DNA of 64,000 nt from CAYFQB01 sp964345225 (GCA_964345225.1 CAYFQB010000071.1:1-64000), one strand, 5' to 3'; numbered from the stretch's first letter, positions 17,770-27,738 are shown. The notes: generated by a model from the sequence alone, not told the origin. Numbers and translations: made by a program.

Positions 17770-19098
17770 TTAATCTCCTTTCACAATTTCAGCTTTTGAG
17801 AGCACCAGGTCAAGAACCTTTTCGTCCCTCACTGTATGTCTAAAGTTTTCAAGTGAACCGTCTTTTGTAACAAATAGATTTATTACTGCATCTGGAGTTG
17901 TCTGAAGATGTTGGGCAAGTTGAACAATTTTTGCTTTAAGCTCTTCTTCAGTGACGGTTATGGCTTCCTTTTCCGCAATAGTGTCAAGAAGAATTGTAGA
18001 CTTCGCATTATTTATTGCCTTCGGTCTGAGTCTTTCTGTTATCTCGGAATCGTCATCGTCAGCAGAGGTCTTACCTGTAGATGCTTCACTTATCAGTTCT
18101 TTCGAGTTCTTTTTAGAAAGCTTTTCATTGACAACAAGGGTCTCAAGCTCTTTTTCAAGAAGGGATTCAGGAACATCAAAGTTATGTGATTCGATCAGCA
18201 AATCATGAAGCTTTGCCTTCTGCTGCTTCAACGCATTTTCCTTCTTGGCATCCAAAATCTTTTCTCTTATTTTCTCCTTAAGAGACTCAAGTGTCTCGTG
18301 ATTTAAATCTTTAGCAAATTCGTCATCAATTTCGGACAGTTTTTTTTCTTTAACCTCCTTTATTGTTATTCTTATACGGCTCCCTGTATCAGTTTTCTCT
18401 TTCTCTTTAGGTTCGTTACCCTCAAAAGATGGGAGAGATATTTCTATAACTTCTCCCTTTTTTCTGCCAACAACTTCTTCGATTATCCCTGGGGGTGTTA
18501 TTTTATTGTCCAGTTTCATGACCTGGTCTTTACCAGAAGAAAGTTCCTTTTCACCTGACGCATCAAATTTAATATAATCGATTACAATAAGGTCATCCAC
18601 CCTAATTTCCCTGCCTGTGCCCTCTGAGGTATCAACTACCTCATATATAGCCCTCTCCTCCTGTAAACCCTTAATCGTCTCATCTATATCTTTTTCATCA
18701 ACTGTTACATCAATATCCTCTATCTTGAGCCCTGTGTAATTCAGGTTACTTATATCCGGCCTGACCTCAACAGTGAGGGTAAACGACAGTGGCTCGTTCC
18801 TTTTGATATCAAGTTTATTTTCAAAACTTGGCATTGTTACTGGAACCAAGTCAGCTTCCTTTAATGCCTTTGTATAGTACTCTGGCACCAGCCTTTCTAT
18901 AATGTCAGCCTTGATATCATTTCCGAATTTTTTTTCAATTAAATTTACCGGTACCTTGCCTGGCCTGAAACCAGGTATTTTAGCCTTTTGCCTGACCTTA
19001 TCCAGTGATGTTTTATATTCTTTCTCTATTATATCTGATGGAATCTCGATTTTCAGTCTCTTTTTGGTACTGCTGATATCCTCAACCGTTGAGTTCAA
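17770..19098 (-). CDS. tig: Trigger factor
   Basis: Ribosome-bound chaperone and prolyl isomerase; 442 aa. The ribosome-docking loop GFRPGKVP is near 42-49, an FKBP-type PPIase domain covers about 160-245, and the helical C-terminal arms follow. The start is TTG, chosen because AAGGAGGCGG lies just upstream. An acidic DDDD patch in the C-terminal arm is unusual but in frame. First gene of tig-clpP-clpX. Confidence 0.95.
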   Translation of the reverse strand: MNSTVEDISSTKKRLKIEIPSDIIEKEYKTSLDKVRQKAKIPGFRPGKVPVNLIEKKFGNDIKADIIERLVPEYYTKALKEADLVPVTMPSFENKLDIKRNEPLSFTLTVEVRPDISNLNYTGLKIEDIDVTVDEKDIDETIKGLQEERAIYEVVDTSEGTGREIRVDDLIVIDYIKFDASGEKELSSGKDQVMKLDNKITPPGIIEEVVGRKKGEVIEISLPSFEGNEPKEKEKTDTGSRIRITIKEVKEKKLSEIDDEFAKDLNHETLESLKEKIREKILDAKKENALKQQKAKLHDLLIESHNFDVPESLLEKELETLVVNEKLSKKNSKELISEASTGKTSADDDDSEITERLRPKAINNAKSTILLDTIAEKEAITVTEEELKAKIVQLAQHLQTTPDAVINLFVTKDGSLENFRHTVRDEKVLDLVLSKAEIVKGD

Positions 19099-19159
19099 AT
19101 CCGCCTCCTTAATTATTTATTTAATGTAAAATAATACCGTAACTTTAGTCAATTTTAGG

Positions 19160-19165
19160 TATAAT
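19160..19165 (+). promoter_or_regulatory. Candidate polA -10 box
   Basis: A perfect TATAAT ends 7 nt before the polA ATG and no Shine-Dalgarno is present, consistent with a leaderless transcript. No good -35 is visible 16-19 nt upstream, which weakens the call. Confidence 0.4.
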
Positions 19166-19172
19166 CTCAATC

Positions 19173-21842
19173 ATGAACCTTTATCTAATCGACGGTAATT
19201 CATATGTCTACCGCGCATTTTTTGCAATAAGGGGACTTTCGACTTCCGGAGGTTTTCCAACAAATGCGATTTACGGATTTACCAATATGTTATTGAAAAT
19301 CATCAGGGAAAAGAAACCTGATGGCCTTGCAGTTTTCTTCGACTCATCTGAACCTACCGAAAGGCACAGGATATTCGAAGAATACAAAGCACACAGACCG
19401 GAGACACCATCAGAACTTGTACAGCAGTTAACACCCATTAGAAAAATAATATCTGCCTTTAATATCAAAATTATTGAGATTCCTGGTTACGAGGCAGATG
19501 ACTTAATTGGAACGGTAGCAAAAAAGTCTGCAATGGAGGGCGGTAAAATATTCATTGTAACCGGTGACAAAGATATGCTACAGCTCGTGGATGAGGATAT
19601 CAAGACTTACGACCCCATCAAGGACAGGTTTCTTGATTTAGAGTACGTAAAAGAGAAATTCGGGGTCGAACCTGAAAGAATAACAGATTTTATGGCCCTA
19701 ACGGGTGATGCAGTAGACAATATCCCTGGTATTAAAGGTATAGGAGAAAAGACAGCCAAAGAACTCCTTTCTGCTTTTGAGACTCTCGATGAACTTCTCC
19801 AGCATCCTGAAAGGATTAAAAAGGAAAAACTGCGTAAAATGATTTCAGAAAATATAGATATTGCCCGCATGAGCCGGAAACTTGCAACAATTGATATATC
19901 CGTACCTGTCGTTATCGAATTAGAAGAGTTTAGAATGAAAGAGCCTGATTGGCTTACACTTTTATCATTGTTCAAAGAATTCGAATTTTCAAGTTTGATG
20001 AAATTATTGCCTGCAGTCGAAACTGCTAAAAGAAAATATGAGACGATCAGCACTATAAACAGGCTAAGAGAAGTCGTTTCCACTATTAAGAATGAATTTG
20101 CATTTGATGTTGAGGCAACAGGCAAAAATCCTATGACTGACAGCCTTGTCGGCATAGCACTATGCAATCAAAAAGAACAGGCTTTTTATATACCTGTTGC
20201 CCACTCTTCATCACTTGTAAGCTCAGTGGAACAGATAGACAAAGTGGACGTTATGAATACACTTGGCCCGGTCTTTCTGAATAATAAAATTGCCAAAATC
20301 GGTCATAACCTAAAATATGACATTATGGTTCTCGGACAGACCAGAAACGGCTCTTTCACAGATGGAGTTAAAGTAGCGGGGAAACTTTTTGATACAATGA
20401 TAGCCGCATATCTCTTGAATCCAAACAAGGCCAATCACAGTCTTGATGAAGTTTCTTTCGAATATCTGTCAAAGAGAAAAAAATCATTTATGGAAGTCTT
20501 AAAGAAAAGGCAGTCATTTGCAGATGTTACAATAGAAGAAGCAACTCCTTATGCATCAGAAGATGCTGCGCTGAGTTATGAATTAAAGGACCTCCTGTTT
20601 AAAAAACTAGAAGAAAACGAACTCGAGAAGATCTATTTCGATATTGAGATGCCTCTTATCGAAGTCCTAATCGATATGGAAAGAACAGGGATTAAGATAG
20701 ATGCAGATATTCTCAACAATCTATCAATAGAACTGACAGAAGAAATAGACGGTATTCAGAAAAGGATATTTTCTCTTGCAGGAGAAGAGTTCAATATCAA
20801 CTCTCCCAAACAGTTATCAAAGATTTTGTTCCAGAGCCTTGGACTAAGTCCTACCAGAAAGACAAAGACCGGCTTTTCTACAGGTATGGATGTTCTGGAA
20901 GAACTTGCTGAAGTACATGAGCTTCCGAGAGAGGTACTTAACTACAGGACACTTACCAAGCTCAAGACCACATACGTTGATGTACTGCCTAGGATCATAA
21001 ATCCAGAAACAGGCCGGATACATACAACCTTTAACCAAACCGCAACAGCAACAGGAAGGCTAAGCAGCAGCGAGCCAAATCTTCAGAATATCCCGATCAG
21101 AGGAGATTGGGGCAGGCGTATCAGGGAGGCGTTCATCGCTGAAAATGGACACATCCTTCTCTCAGCAGATTATTCTCAGGTTGAACTGAGAGTTCTTGCA
21201 CACCTAAGTAAAGACAAAGGCCTGATTGATGCATTTATCAAAGGATACGATATCCATGCCAGGACAGCGTCCGAACTTTATGGCATACCTCTTGAAGAAG
21301 TTACACATGATATGAGGAGAACTGCGAAAACAGTTAATTTCGGTGTGATTTACGGTATATCACCGTTTGGACTTTCAGAGACATTGAAAATCGACAGGAA
21401 AGAGGCAGAAAAATATATAAAGCGGTATTTTGAACGTCATCAAGGTGTTAAGGAATACATTGATAGTATCCTTGTCAAGGCAAAAGAAAAAGACTATGTT
21501 ATGACACTTTTTGGGAGGAAAAGGCACATCCCGGAATTAAAAAGCCAAAACAAAACCTTAAGGCAACAGGGAGAAAGACTTGCTGTAAATTCTCCCATAC
21601 AGGGGACTGCTGCCGACATAACCAAAATCGCGATGATAAACATATGGAGGAGGTTTAAGCGTGAATCCATTAATGCTAAAATGATTCTGCAGGTGCATGA
21701 TGAACTCCTCTTTGAACTTCCCGAATTAGAACTGAATTCTGTCACAAAGATTGTGAGGGAAGAAATGGAAGGGGCAGTCAAACTCTCTACGCCTGTAAAG
21801 ATTGACATCGGATATGGCAGGAATTGGGCAGATGCACATTAA
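19173..21842 (+). CDS. polA: DNA polymerase I
   Basis: Repair and Okazaki-fragment polymerase, 889 aa. The 5'-3' exonuclease (1-285) has LIDGNSYVYR and the ADDLIGT and GDKDMLQL acidic motifs. The 3'-5' proofreading domain (about 300-480) looks active: Asp-Val-Glu near 311, HNLKYD, and YASED. The polymerase domain (about 500-889) has motif A DYSQVELR near 665, motif B RRTAKTVNFG and motif C VHDELLFE near 840. It is transcribed divergently from tig. Confidence 0.98.
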   Translation: MNLYLIDGNSYVYRAFFAIRGLSTSGGFPTNAIYGFTNMLLKIIREKKPDGLAVFFDSSEPTERHRIFEEYKAHRPETPSELVQQLTPIRKIISAFNIKIIEIPGYEADDLIGTVAKKSAMEGGKIFIVTGDKDMLQLVDEDIKTYDPIKDRFLDLEYVKEKFGVEPERITDFMALTGDAVDNIPGIKGIGEKTAKELLSAFETLDELLQHPERIKKEKLRKMISENIDIARMSRKLATIDISVPVVIELEEFRMKEPDWLTLLSLFKEFEFSSLMKLLPAVETAKRKYETISTINRLREVVSTIKNEFAFDVEATGKNPMTDSLVGIALCNQKEQAFYIPVAHSSSLVSSVEQIDKVDVMNTLGPVFLNNKIAKIGHNLKYDIMVLGQTRNGSFTDGVKVAGKLFDTMIAAYLLNPNKANHSLDEVSFEYLSKRKKSFMEVLKKRQSFADVTIEEATPYASEDAALSYELKDLLFKKLEENELEKIYFDIEMPLIEVLIDMERTGIKIDADILNNLSIELTEEIDGIQKRIFSLAGEEFNINSPKQLSKILFQSLGLSPTRKTKTGFSTGMDVLEELAEVHELPREVLNYRTLTKLKTTYVDVLPRIINPETGRIHTTFNQTATATGRLSSSEPNLQNIPIRGDWGRRIREAFIAENGHILLSADYSQVELRVLAHLSKDKGLIDAFIKGYDIHARTASELYGIPLEEVTHDMRRTAKTVNFGVIYGISPFGLSETLKIDRKEAEKYIKRYFERHQGVKEYIDSILVKAKEKDYVMTLFGRKRHIPELKSQNKTLRQQGERLAVNSPIQGTAADITKIAMINIWRRFKRESINAKMILQVHDELLFELPELELNSVTKIVREEMEGAVKLSTPVKIDIGYGRNWADAH

Positions 21843-21906
21843 AAATTATGTTTTTCTAGAGATTTTACAGGAGAATAAATAATTCAAAATAAAACACAGA
21901 GACACA

Positions 21907-21956
21907 GAGGCATCGAGAAAAAGCATGGTTTTAATAATTCCGTTTCTCAGTGCCTC
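21907..21956. repeat. Intergenic inverted repeat (ACACAGAGACACAGAGG type)
   Basis: Arms GAGGCATCGAGAAA (21907-21920) and TTTCTCAGTGCCTC (21943-21956) pair at 12 of 14 positions. The left arm is preceded by ACACAGAGACACA. It fills the gap between polA and the next gene. Confidence 0.6.
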
Positions 21957-22047
21957 ACTGTTCAATTTTTCCACATAAATATCGAAAGGAACAAAAATTA
22001 ATAACAAATAACTTTATTTTGCTAAAATATATTGTAAAGGGGGCGAT

Positions 22048-23109
22048 ATGAAAGCAAAAGGTTCCAAGAAGAAAGTCAAAAAAACAGTAAAGCCTACTAA
22101 AAAAGAAAAACCGGCTATTAAAAAAATAGCTAAAACCTCTTCAGCAAAGGCTAAAAAAACTTCTAAAAAAGTCTCCAAAGCAAAGGCAGTAACAAAGCCT
22201 AAAAAGACATCTAAACATGAAACAACCGGGAAAAAGTCTGCTGCCAAAAAGAAAGCTACTGCTACACCCAAAAAGGGCACTGAAAAGAAGAAGACAGTAA
22301 AAGAGACAAAAAAAACCGCCAGGCCTTCAAAACCCAAAACCAAGGCTAAAAAGCCTGCAGCTAAAACCCCTAAGGCTAAAGTTAAGGCTGAGGTTAAGAA
22401 AAAAAGGACCGAAAAAGCTAAAGCAAAGCCGAAAGTTAAAGAAGAAAAGAAAACAAAGGCCTCAAAAAAGAAAAAGATAACCACTCAAAAAATAGAAAAA
22501 CCTAAAAAGGCAACTAAGATTAGTATGCCCCGTAGAAAAGGTGAGGCTCGTTTACGGGGTAAAAAGCCTGTAAAGAAAAAATTAGCTCCTTCAATAAAGA
22601 TAGAAGAACCAGTAAAAGTGGAAAAGGCCCCTTTAAAAATATTTCTTCCCGAAGTAGAGGTATTAGAAGAAGAACCTAGTGAGGGAATCCCTCCACCTGA
22701 ACTGCGGGAAGAATATGGTGAAAACGAATTGCTGCTTATGGCAGTTGAACCGAATATTGTTTTTGTTAGCTGGGAGATAAATAAAGATGATTTCTTGAAA
22801 ATTAAAAATCGTGCCAAAGGGAATGGCATTCTTAATCTGCGTGTATATGATGTGACAGGAGTTGAATTAGATGTGAAAAAAGCAAACAGCTATCTTGATA
22901 TTAAAATAGACAGCAGAATCGGAAGCGACTTTTTCAACATACATATGGACGGGAAGGATATAATAGTCGAAATCGGGTTTTTCGGTACTCAAAGGAAATT
23001 CAGACCATTAGTCAGATCGAATGTGGTATCTGTTCCAAAGTTGATTATCAAGGACGAATTTGGAATTGCAGAAAAACTATTTGAATCAGGTATACCTTAC
23101 GGGTACTGA
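22048..23109 (+). CDS. Lys/Ala-rich protein with DUF4912 domain
   Basis: A 353-aa protein. Residues 1-200 are histone-H1-like: Lys, Ala, Thr and Pro in KKA/KPK repeats, likely disordered and nucleic-acid binding. Residues about 225-345 form a DUF4912 domain, recognised by REEYGENELLLMAVEP followed by VSWEI and a final beta-rich part ending in VVSVPKLI. Function is unknown. GGGGGCG precedes the ATG. Within the Lys-rich part, codons 161-171 coincide with an inverted repeat CCCCGTA/TACGGGG of the type seen between genes. Confidence 0.8.
   Translation: MKAKGSKKKVKKTVKPTKKEKPAIKKIAKTSSAKAKKTSKKVSKAKAVTKPKKTSKHETTGKKSAAKKKATATPKKGTEKKKTVKETKKTARPSKPKTKAKKPAAKTPKAKVKAEVKKKRTEKAKAKPKVKEEKKTKASKKKKITTQKIEKPKKATKISMPRRKGEARLRGKKPVKKKLAPSIKIEEPVKVEKAPLKIFLPEVEVLEEEPSEGIPPPELREEYGENELLLMAVEPNIVFVSWEINKDDFLKIKNRAKGNGILNLRVYDVTGVELDVKKANSYLDIKIDSRIGSDFFNIHMDGKDIIVEIGFFGTQRKFRPLVRSNVVSVPKLIIKDEFGIAEKLFESGIPYGY
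22528..22559. repeat. In-frame CCCCGTA...TACGGGG inverted repeat inside a CDS
   Basis: Perfect 7-bp arms CCCCGTA (22528-22534) and TACGGGG (22553-22559), followed by TAAA, inside the DUF4912 gene. The ends match the intergenic foldback elements (CCCCGTTAGAAA...TTTACGGGGTAAA) at 63434-63576 and 41310-41468. It encodes an Arg/Gly-rich stretch, PRRKGEARLRG. Confidence 0.5.
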
Positions 23110-23200
23110 TAAAACTTCTGAAGTTAAACTGATTGTTTGTTTCAGAAAAAACCACGCTCTGAAATAAATTCTCTCTGTCACTTTATTTACACCGTATTTA

Positions 23201-23274
23201 CACCGTTAGAAAGTGTCGATTTTTTTCTAATGTGGGTTGTCCCTTTAGAAGGTAAAGGTCTTCTAATGGGGGTT
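23201..23274. repeat. Two tandem CCGTTAGAAAG / CTTCTAATGGGG hairpins
   Basis: Between convergent genes. The first hairpin is CCGTTAGAAA...TTTTCTAATGTGG (23203-23235). The second is CCCTTTAGAAG...CTTCTAATGGGG (23241-23271). The second runs into the 3' end of the next minus-strand gene, supplying its stop codon (TAG) and last residues. They may also act as terminators. Confidence 0.55.
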
Positions 23275-24111
23275 ACATTTTAAACTTAATATGCTGTTCT
23301 CAATTATTTCGATTATATCGTCAATAACCACTTTATAATCATTTTTGCAAAGTTCCATAGCAGTTTCTATTAAAAAAAGAACCTCATTTACTGAAACATC
23401 TATTCCATAAATTTCCTTTGCCAGCCAGGAACCTAATACGGCAAGGGTATACCTGTCAATTGGACTCGGCAAAACTAAAGCACTTGCATATTGGTCAACA
23501 AGATTACGGAAGATCCACTCTGTTAATGTTAAAGTTTTAAAGTCGGTCCTCCTTTCCTTCCAGACTAATACTGCTGCCAAAAGATTAATATCCTGACGAG
23601 AACGAAGCTTGTTAGCTCTAAGTAATTTCTCTGCTAAACTGGGATCATCATGCTTAAGAAGCAGATCTACGGCTACTTCAATTGCATAATGTGCAAATTC
23701 AGGATCCAGATTTGTTAGTTTAGAAAGAATTAATGCCTTATCTATCACATATCCATTTTTACCGCTGGCTTGAGGATACTCGATATGAGCATAATAGTCA
23801 GCTCCACAAACCTCATTATGAGTTCCCCAGCCTTTAGAAAAAGCCTCCTGAGCCTGGCTCCAGGCATAAGGCATCAGGATAATATAGTCATAATGGGTAT
23901 CTGTAAATGACGTAGGCCATTTGTGCTGTTCTAACACATATAAAGCTAAATCTGGTGAGATACTGCCATAATGAAGATCAATCTTGTAATTGTTATCTGG
24001 AAAAACTCTCTCGGCAATATATAGGTGAGATGCAGAATTAAAGGCAAGTGCAACAGATGGGAATAATATAATTAAAACTAATAATACAAAATTTATAAGT
24101 TTTCTTTTCAT
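23263..24111 (-). CDS. Zinc-dependent phospholipase C-like secreted protein
   Basis: About 282 aa. It has an N-terminal signal peptide (hydrophobic 6-20, cleavage after ALA) and a Zn_dep_PLPC-type domain. Visible features are SASHLYIAERVF near the mature N terminus, YGSISPDLALYV, and further His/Asp positions (THYDY, YYAH, HYAIEVAVD) that could hold zinc. The true substrate is unknown; many members are uncharacterised. The ATG at 24111 is chosen because GGAGGAAG precedes it; an upstream in-frame GTG lacks a site. The last residues and stop fall in a repeat hairpin. Confidence 0.75.
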   Translation of the reverse strand: MKRKLINFVLLVLIILFPSVALAFNSASHLYIAERVFPDNNYKIDLHYGSISPDLALYVLEQHKWPTSFTDTHYDYIILMPYAWSQAQEAFSKGWGTHNEVCGADYYAHIEYPQASGKNGYVIDKALILSKLTNLDPEFAHYAIEVAVDLLLKHDDPSLAEKLLRANKLRSRQDINLLAAVLVWKERRTDFKTLTLTEWIFRNLVDQYASALVLPSPIDRYTLAVLGSWLAKEIYGIDVSVNEVLFLIETAMELCKNDYKVVIDDIIEIIENSILSLKCNPH

Positions 24112-24392
24112 TGGTTCTTCCTCCACACTTTATTAAAACAGGTCGCTAATTTTCTGTTTTGGCAGAACAGCCATTTTAAAAAATATGAGTTTGTATCACT
24201 CGCTATTCTTTTATTGTATTATTATATAGATTCCGCCTTTTCTGGAATAGATATTAGTGTCAGAAATGTTGTCTAAATTTTGGAATTGAGTTGTTTCTTA
24301 TAAAAAAACATGGTCAAAGCAAATTGCAGAAATTAAAATTGACGATTCTTTTATTGTTTTACAGCCGAAGATTCTCCGGGTTGTCTTTTCAT

Positions 24393-24572
24393 CTACGCCA
24401 TATCTATAGATACAAGAAAATACTTGTCTTTTTCTTTTGAGTAAATAACTGCTCTTCCATCTTCGTTTTCGTAAATTGTTATATCGTTGCTGAACTTCTT
24501 TACCATCTTTAATTTCATCTTTTCCTTCTTTATCAATCGACCGCCTTCAACAATTTCTACCTCTGCCTGCAT
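24393..24572 (-). CDS. Small hypothetical protein, 59 aa
   Basis: A short open frame in the 585-nt gap between two minus-strand genes. The ATG is preceded by AAAGGAGGG at 6-nt spacing, one of the best ribosome sites in the window. The 59-residue product is highly charged: MQAEVEIVEGGRLIKKEKMK at the start, then a pattern ending IYSKEKDKYFLVSIDMA. No signal peptide, membrane segment or cysteine is present. I do not recognise a family. The strong start and protein-like composition support it being real. The remaining 24112-24392 shows no other gene. Confidence 0.6.
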   Translation of the reverse strand: MQAEVEIVEGGRLIKKEKMKLKMVKKFSNDITIYENEDGRAVIYSKEKDKYFLVSIDMA

Positions 24573-24710
24573 AAACCCTCCTTTCAGTCAGTAATCATTC
24601 AGAGCCCTGCAGATAATCATTTAGTACAATTCATTATTATAAATTATATCAGTTTTTGATTCATTGTGATACATTGAAAGAATTAAACAAGCCTTAAGGT
24701 GTCTGAGAAA

Positions 24711-25559
24711 TTATAATCTTTTAATGTCACGAAAAACACAATTCCTGCATTCTTTATTCCCCCTCTGCCCTTTGCAAAGACCTGAAATTCCGTGGTGGCA
24801 GAGTGCAAAATCATATTTGAGCGGGTCTTCTGGATTGAATCTCTTCAGCGATTCTGTAATCTCAACCGCCATCTTCCAGTCCTGTGAAGAACGCTTAGTA
24901 AAACCAAGGCATTTTGAGATTTTGGCTATGTGTGTATCAAGCGGTATGATTAGACTGTTTGCCTGAATTCCCTTCCATATACCGAAATCTATATCCCTGT
25001 CCCTTATCATCCAGCGAAGGAAAAGATTTGCCCTTTTGCATGCACTTCTGTTTTTTGGTGAAGGGAAAAAATTAAGAAGACCCGGTGGCTTTATATTACT
25101 CCCATATATTCTGGATGTGTTTATTCTTAAGAAGCTGTCAACGAGACCTGTAAGACCTTTTTCTATGTTAATGTCATCATTACTGTAAAATCTTTTGAAG
25201 ACATTCTCTATGGAAGCACTTTTCTTTAATATTTCATGAACCATAAATAAGAGTGAGACAATATCTTCGTGCTTATTGAACCTGTACTTTATGCCCTCAA
25301 AGAGTTTCCGTTGCTTCTTTAAATTGAAATTTATCAGAAAATCATATGGGCTCATACCCATTACAGCCAGTATCTTTTCGACCGTTGACTTGAATAATCC
25401 TACCCTGCCATATGCAAAGCATGAAGCTATAAAACCGGAGACTTCTATATCTGAAGGTTTTATGTATCTGTGAGGAAACTCGATAGGGTCATAAAGCATC
25501 CTTTCATCAAAATTATATTCCCTGTAGAATTTATCTAGTATTTTTTTAAGCCGGTTCAT
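24711..25559 (-). CDS. TIGR02757 / DUF2400 family protein
   Basis: A 282-aa protein recognised by its N-terminal block (DPIEFPHRY and EVSGFIASCFAYGRV), the middle segment ANLFLRWMIRDRD, and the C-terminal LDTHIAKISKCLG. The end has a Cys-rich CHHGISGLCKG...ECRNC motif. The helix-rich fold and the terminal cysteines recall HhH-GPD/Fe-S DNA glycosylases, but that link is inference and no activity is known to me. It lies 60 bp downstream of rnr. Confidence 0.85.
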   Translation of the reverse strand: MNRLKKILDKFYREYNFDERMLYDPIEFPHRYIKPSDIEVSGFIASCFAYGRVGLFKSTVEKILAVMGMSPYDFLINFNLKKQRKLFEGIKYRFNKHEDIVSLLFMVHEILKKSASIENVFKRFYSNDDINIEKGLTGLVDSFLRINTSRIYGSNIKPPGLLNFFPSPKNRSACKRANLFLRWMIRDRDIDFGIWKGIQANSLIIPLDTHIAKISKCLGFTKRSSQDWKMAVEITESLKRFNPEDPLKYDFALCHHGISGLCKGQRGNKECRNCVFRDIKRL

Positions 25560-25620
25560 AGATAAGTCCTAAAATGGTAAGTTATTAGCTTCCGTTAACC
25601 CAAAAAATACATTTTTCAGG

Positions 25621-27738
25621 TTAGACACCGAAAATTATCTCTCTCTCTTCCATGTCAACCCTGTCAACCCTGACTGTCAATTCCTGCCCGATCCTGAAAG
25701 AACGTTTGGTATGCCTGCCATGCAGACGCATGGTTTTGTCATTATATTGATAAAAGTCGTCTGTAATGTAGGAAACATGCAGAAACCCCTCTACATAAAA
25801 GTCATTGAGCCTTACCCTTAGTCCGAAAGGTGTTACACCGACAACTTTACCTGTAAATTCATCACCTACCTTATCATTCATAAACCAGACCTTCAGGGCA
25901 TCAACAACCTCTTTTTCAGCATCTTCTGCAGTCCTTTCCGTTCTCGAAGAGTGAAATGCAATATCAGGAAGCAGTTTTACGAGTTCTTTTATCCTCTTAT
26001 CGGAGAGATGTTTCTTGTAAAGTATTTCGCGCAGCAACCTGTGAACAACAAGATCAGGATATCGTCTTATAGGTGATGTGAAGTGTGTATAACATCCTGA
26101 TGCAAGCCCGAAATGGCCGACGTTGACTGTCGAGTATCGTGCCTGCTTGAGACTTCTAAGTACAATGTAATTTATTACCTCTTCTTCACTTGAATTCTTT
26201 ATTGACTTAAGTAATTCTGAAAAATCCTTTGGACGTATCGTCTTCCCTTTGAATCTTCCAATATGCTTGACTACCCTTAATACTTCTTCCAGTTTCATAG
26301 GATCGGGTTCTTCATGTATTCTATAGATACATGGCACATTAGAACTTTGCAGGTATTCGGCCACTGCCTCATTTGCTGAAATCATGAACTCTTCAATAAT
26401 CATGTGAGCAAAGTTTCTCTCTGCTCTTAAAATAGCCTCTGGATTACCCTTTATATCAAGAAGGACCTCAGGTTCAGGCAGGTCAAAATCAAGGCTTCCC
26501 CTTTCAAGCCTGTTTGACCTTAATACTCCGCAAAGTTCACCCATCAGCTCAAAATCCTTAAGTAAGTAGTCATATTTTTTACGCTCATGGCTGTCCTGAT
26601 CTATGAGAATCTTTCTTACAGAAGTATATGTCATTCTTTCATCGCTCCTGATTATACTCGGGTAGAATTTTTTATCCATTCTATTTCCGTATCTGTCAAA
26701 GTCCATTTCAACGGTAAATGCGTGCCTTTCCAGCTTTGGCTTGAGGCTACAAAGGTCTTCTGAAAGCTCTTTTGGAAGCATTGGTATTACTCTATCCGGG
26801 AAATACACACTTGTTCCGCGTTTCCTCGCTTCCATATCATTTGCAGAATCCCAGGGCACATAGAATCCTACATCTGCAATGTGAACCCAGAGCCTGTAGC
26901 CATGTTCAATGAGGTTGATTGAGACAGCGTCATCGAAATCTTTAGCTCTCTCACCGTCAATGGTAACGGTGGAAAGATTCCGCAGATCTTTTCTCTTTAG
27001 CAATTTCTTTTTTGCTTTTTTATTTTTGTCTGTCAGACGACAGGTACTGTACAAACCTTTTGTCTCGTCTGTCACAGATTTTGGAAATCTCCTCGGCAGA
27101 CTGAATTCATCAATTATCGCCTCAACTTCAGATTTCGGGGTCTCGGGTTTCTCTATTATTCTGATAACTCTTCCAGCAGGGGGTCTATTTTCAGTTGCAT
27201 AGGTAATTATCTCTGCTATGACATTATCTCCATGTTTCGCCCTGCCCCTGTCTTTTGGACCTATATAAAGGTCAAACGGTATTGCGCTGTTTTTAGGCCT
27301 GACATAAGTTGCTGTCCGGGTAATATCCAGCCTGCCGGTAATCCTTGTGTAAGCCCTTTCAAGTATCCTGATTACCCTTGCTTCACGCCTTTTCCAGTTT
27401 TCCACCCTGACAATAACCCTGTCGTTATTCATTGCCCCTAGTGTCCACCTTGGCGGTATGAATAGATCTCTTTCACCGGGTTTCTCGGAAATAAAAAATC
27501 CATACCCTTCCCTGTGAGCCTCAAAATACCCTGTAATCAGGTTCATATCCTCCGGCAAACCATATAAACCTTTACGGGTAAGCACGACACCGCCATTCCG
27601 CACCATTTCTCTCAGTATCCTCTTAAGGCCCCTCGACTCAGACCTGCTGAGACTCAAAAGACGTACTATCTCTTTGAAAGACAGGGGTTTACCTATCTTT
27701 TCTCTTAAAAATGCTGCAACCTTATCCTTATTTAACAT
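25621..27738 (-). CDS. rnr: Ribonuclease R
   Basis: 3'-5' exoribonuclease of 705 aa. It has an N-terminal winged helix (1-60), two cold-shock-like domains (about 65-225), the RNB catalytic domain from VTIDGERAKDFDDAVS (about 255) to about 585 with the essential Asp cluster, and a C-terminal S1 domain (about 620-700, GEVTGKVVGVTPFGL-like). Just before the RNB motif there is an extra Lys-rich stretch of about 20 residues (near 27005-27070) whose DNA contains GTCTGTCAGACGACAG, similar to intergenic repeat units, so this may be another tolerated insertion. AAGGAA precedes the ATG. Confidence 0.95.
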   Translation of the reverse strand: MLNKDKVAAFLREKIGKPLSFKEIVRLLSLSRSESRGLKRILREMVRNGGVVLTRKGLYGLPEDMNLITGYFEAHREGYGFFISEKPGERDLFIPPRWTLGAMNNDRVIVRVENWKRREARVIRILERAYTRITGRLDITRTATYVRPKNSAIPFDLYIGPKDRGRAKHGDNVIAEIITYATENRPPAGRVIRIIEKPETPKSEVEAIIDEFSLPRRFPKSVTDETKGLYSTCRLTDKNKKAKKKLLKRKDLRNLSTVTIDGERAKDFDDAVSINLIEHGYRLWVHIADVGFYVPWDSANDMEARKRGTSVYFPDRVIPMLPKELSEDLCSLKPKLERHAFTVEMDFDRYGNRMDKKFYPSIIRSDERMTYTSVRKILIDQDSHERKKYDYLLKDFELMGELCGVLRSNRLERGSLDFDLPEPEVLLDIKGNPEAILRAERNFAHMIIEEFMISANEAVAEYLQSSNVPCIYRIHEEPDPMKLEEVLRVVKHIGRFKGKTIRPKDFSELLKSIKNSSEEEVINYIVLRSLKQARYSTVNVGHFGLASGCYTHFTSPIRRYPDLVVHRLLREILYKKHLSDKRIKELVKLLPDIAFHSSRTERTAEDAEKEVVDALKVWFMNDKVGDEFTGKVVGVTPFGLRVRLNDFYVEGFLHVSYITDDFYQYNDKTMRLHGRHTKRSFRIGQELTVRVDRVDMEEREIIFGV

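Noticed and set aside
22014..22484. Long hydrophobic frame opposite the DUF4912 gene
   Set aside because: Its Phe/Leu/Val richness is the complement of Lys/Ala codons on the true strand.
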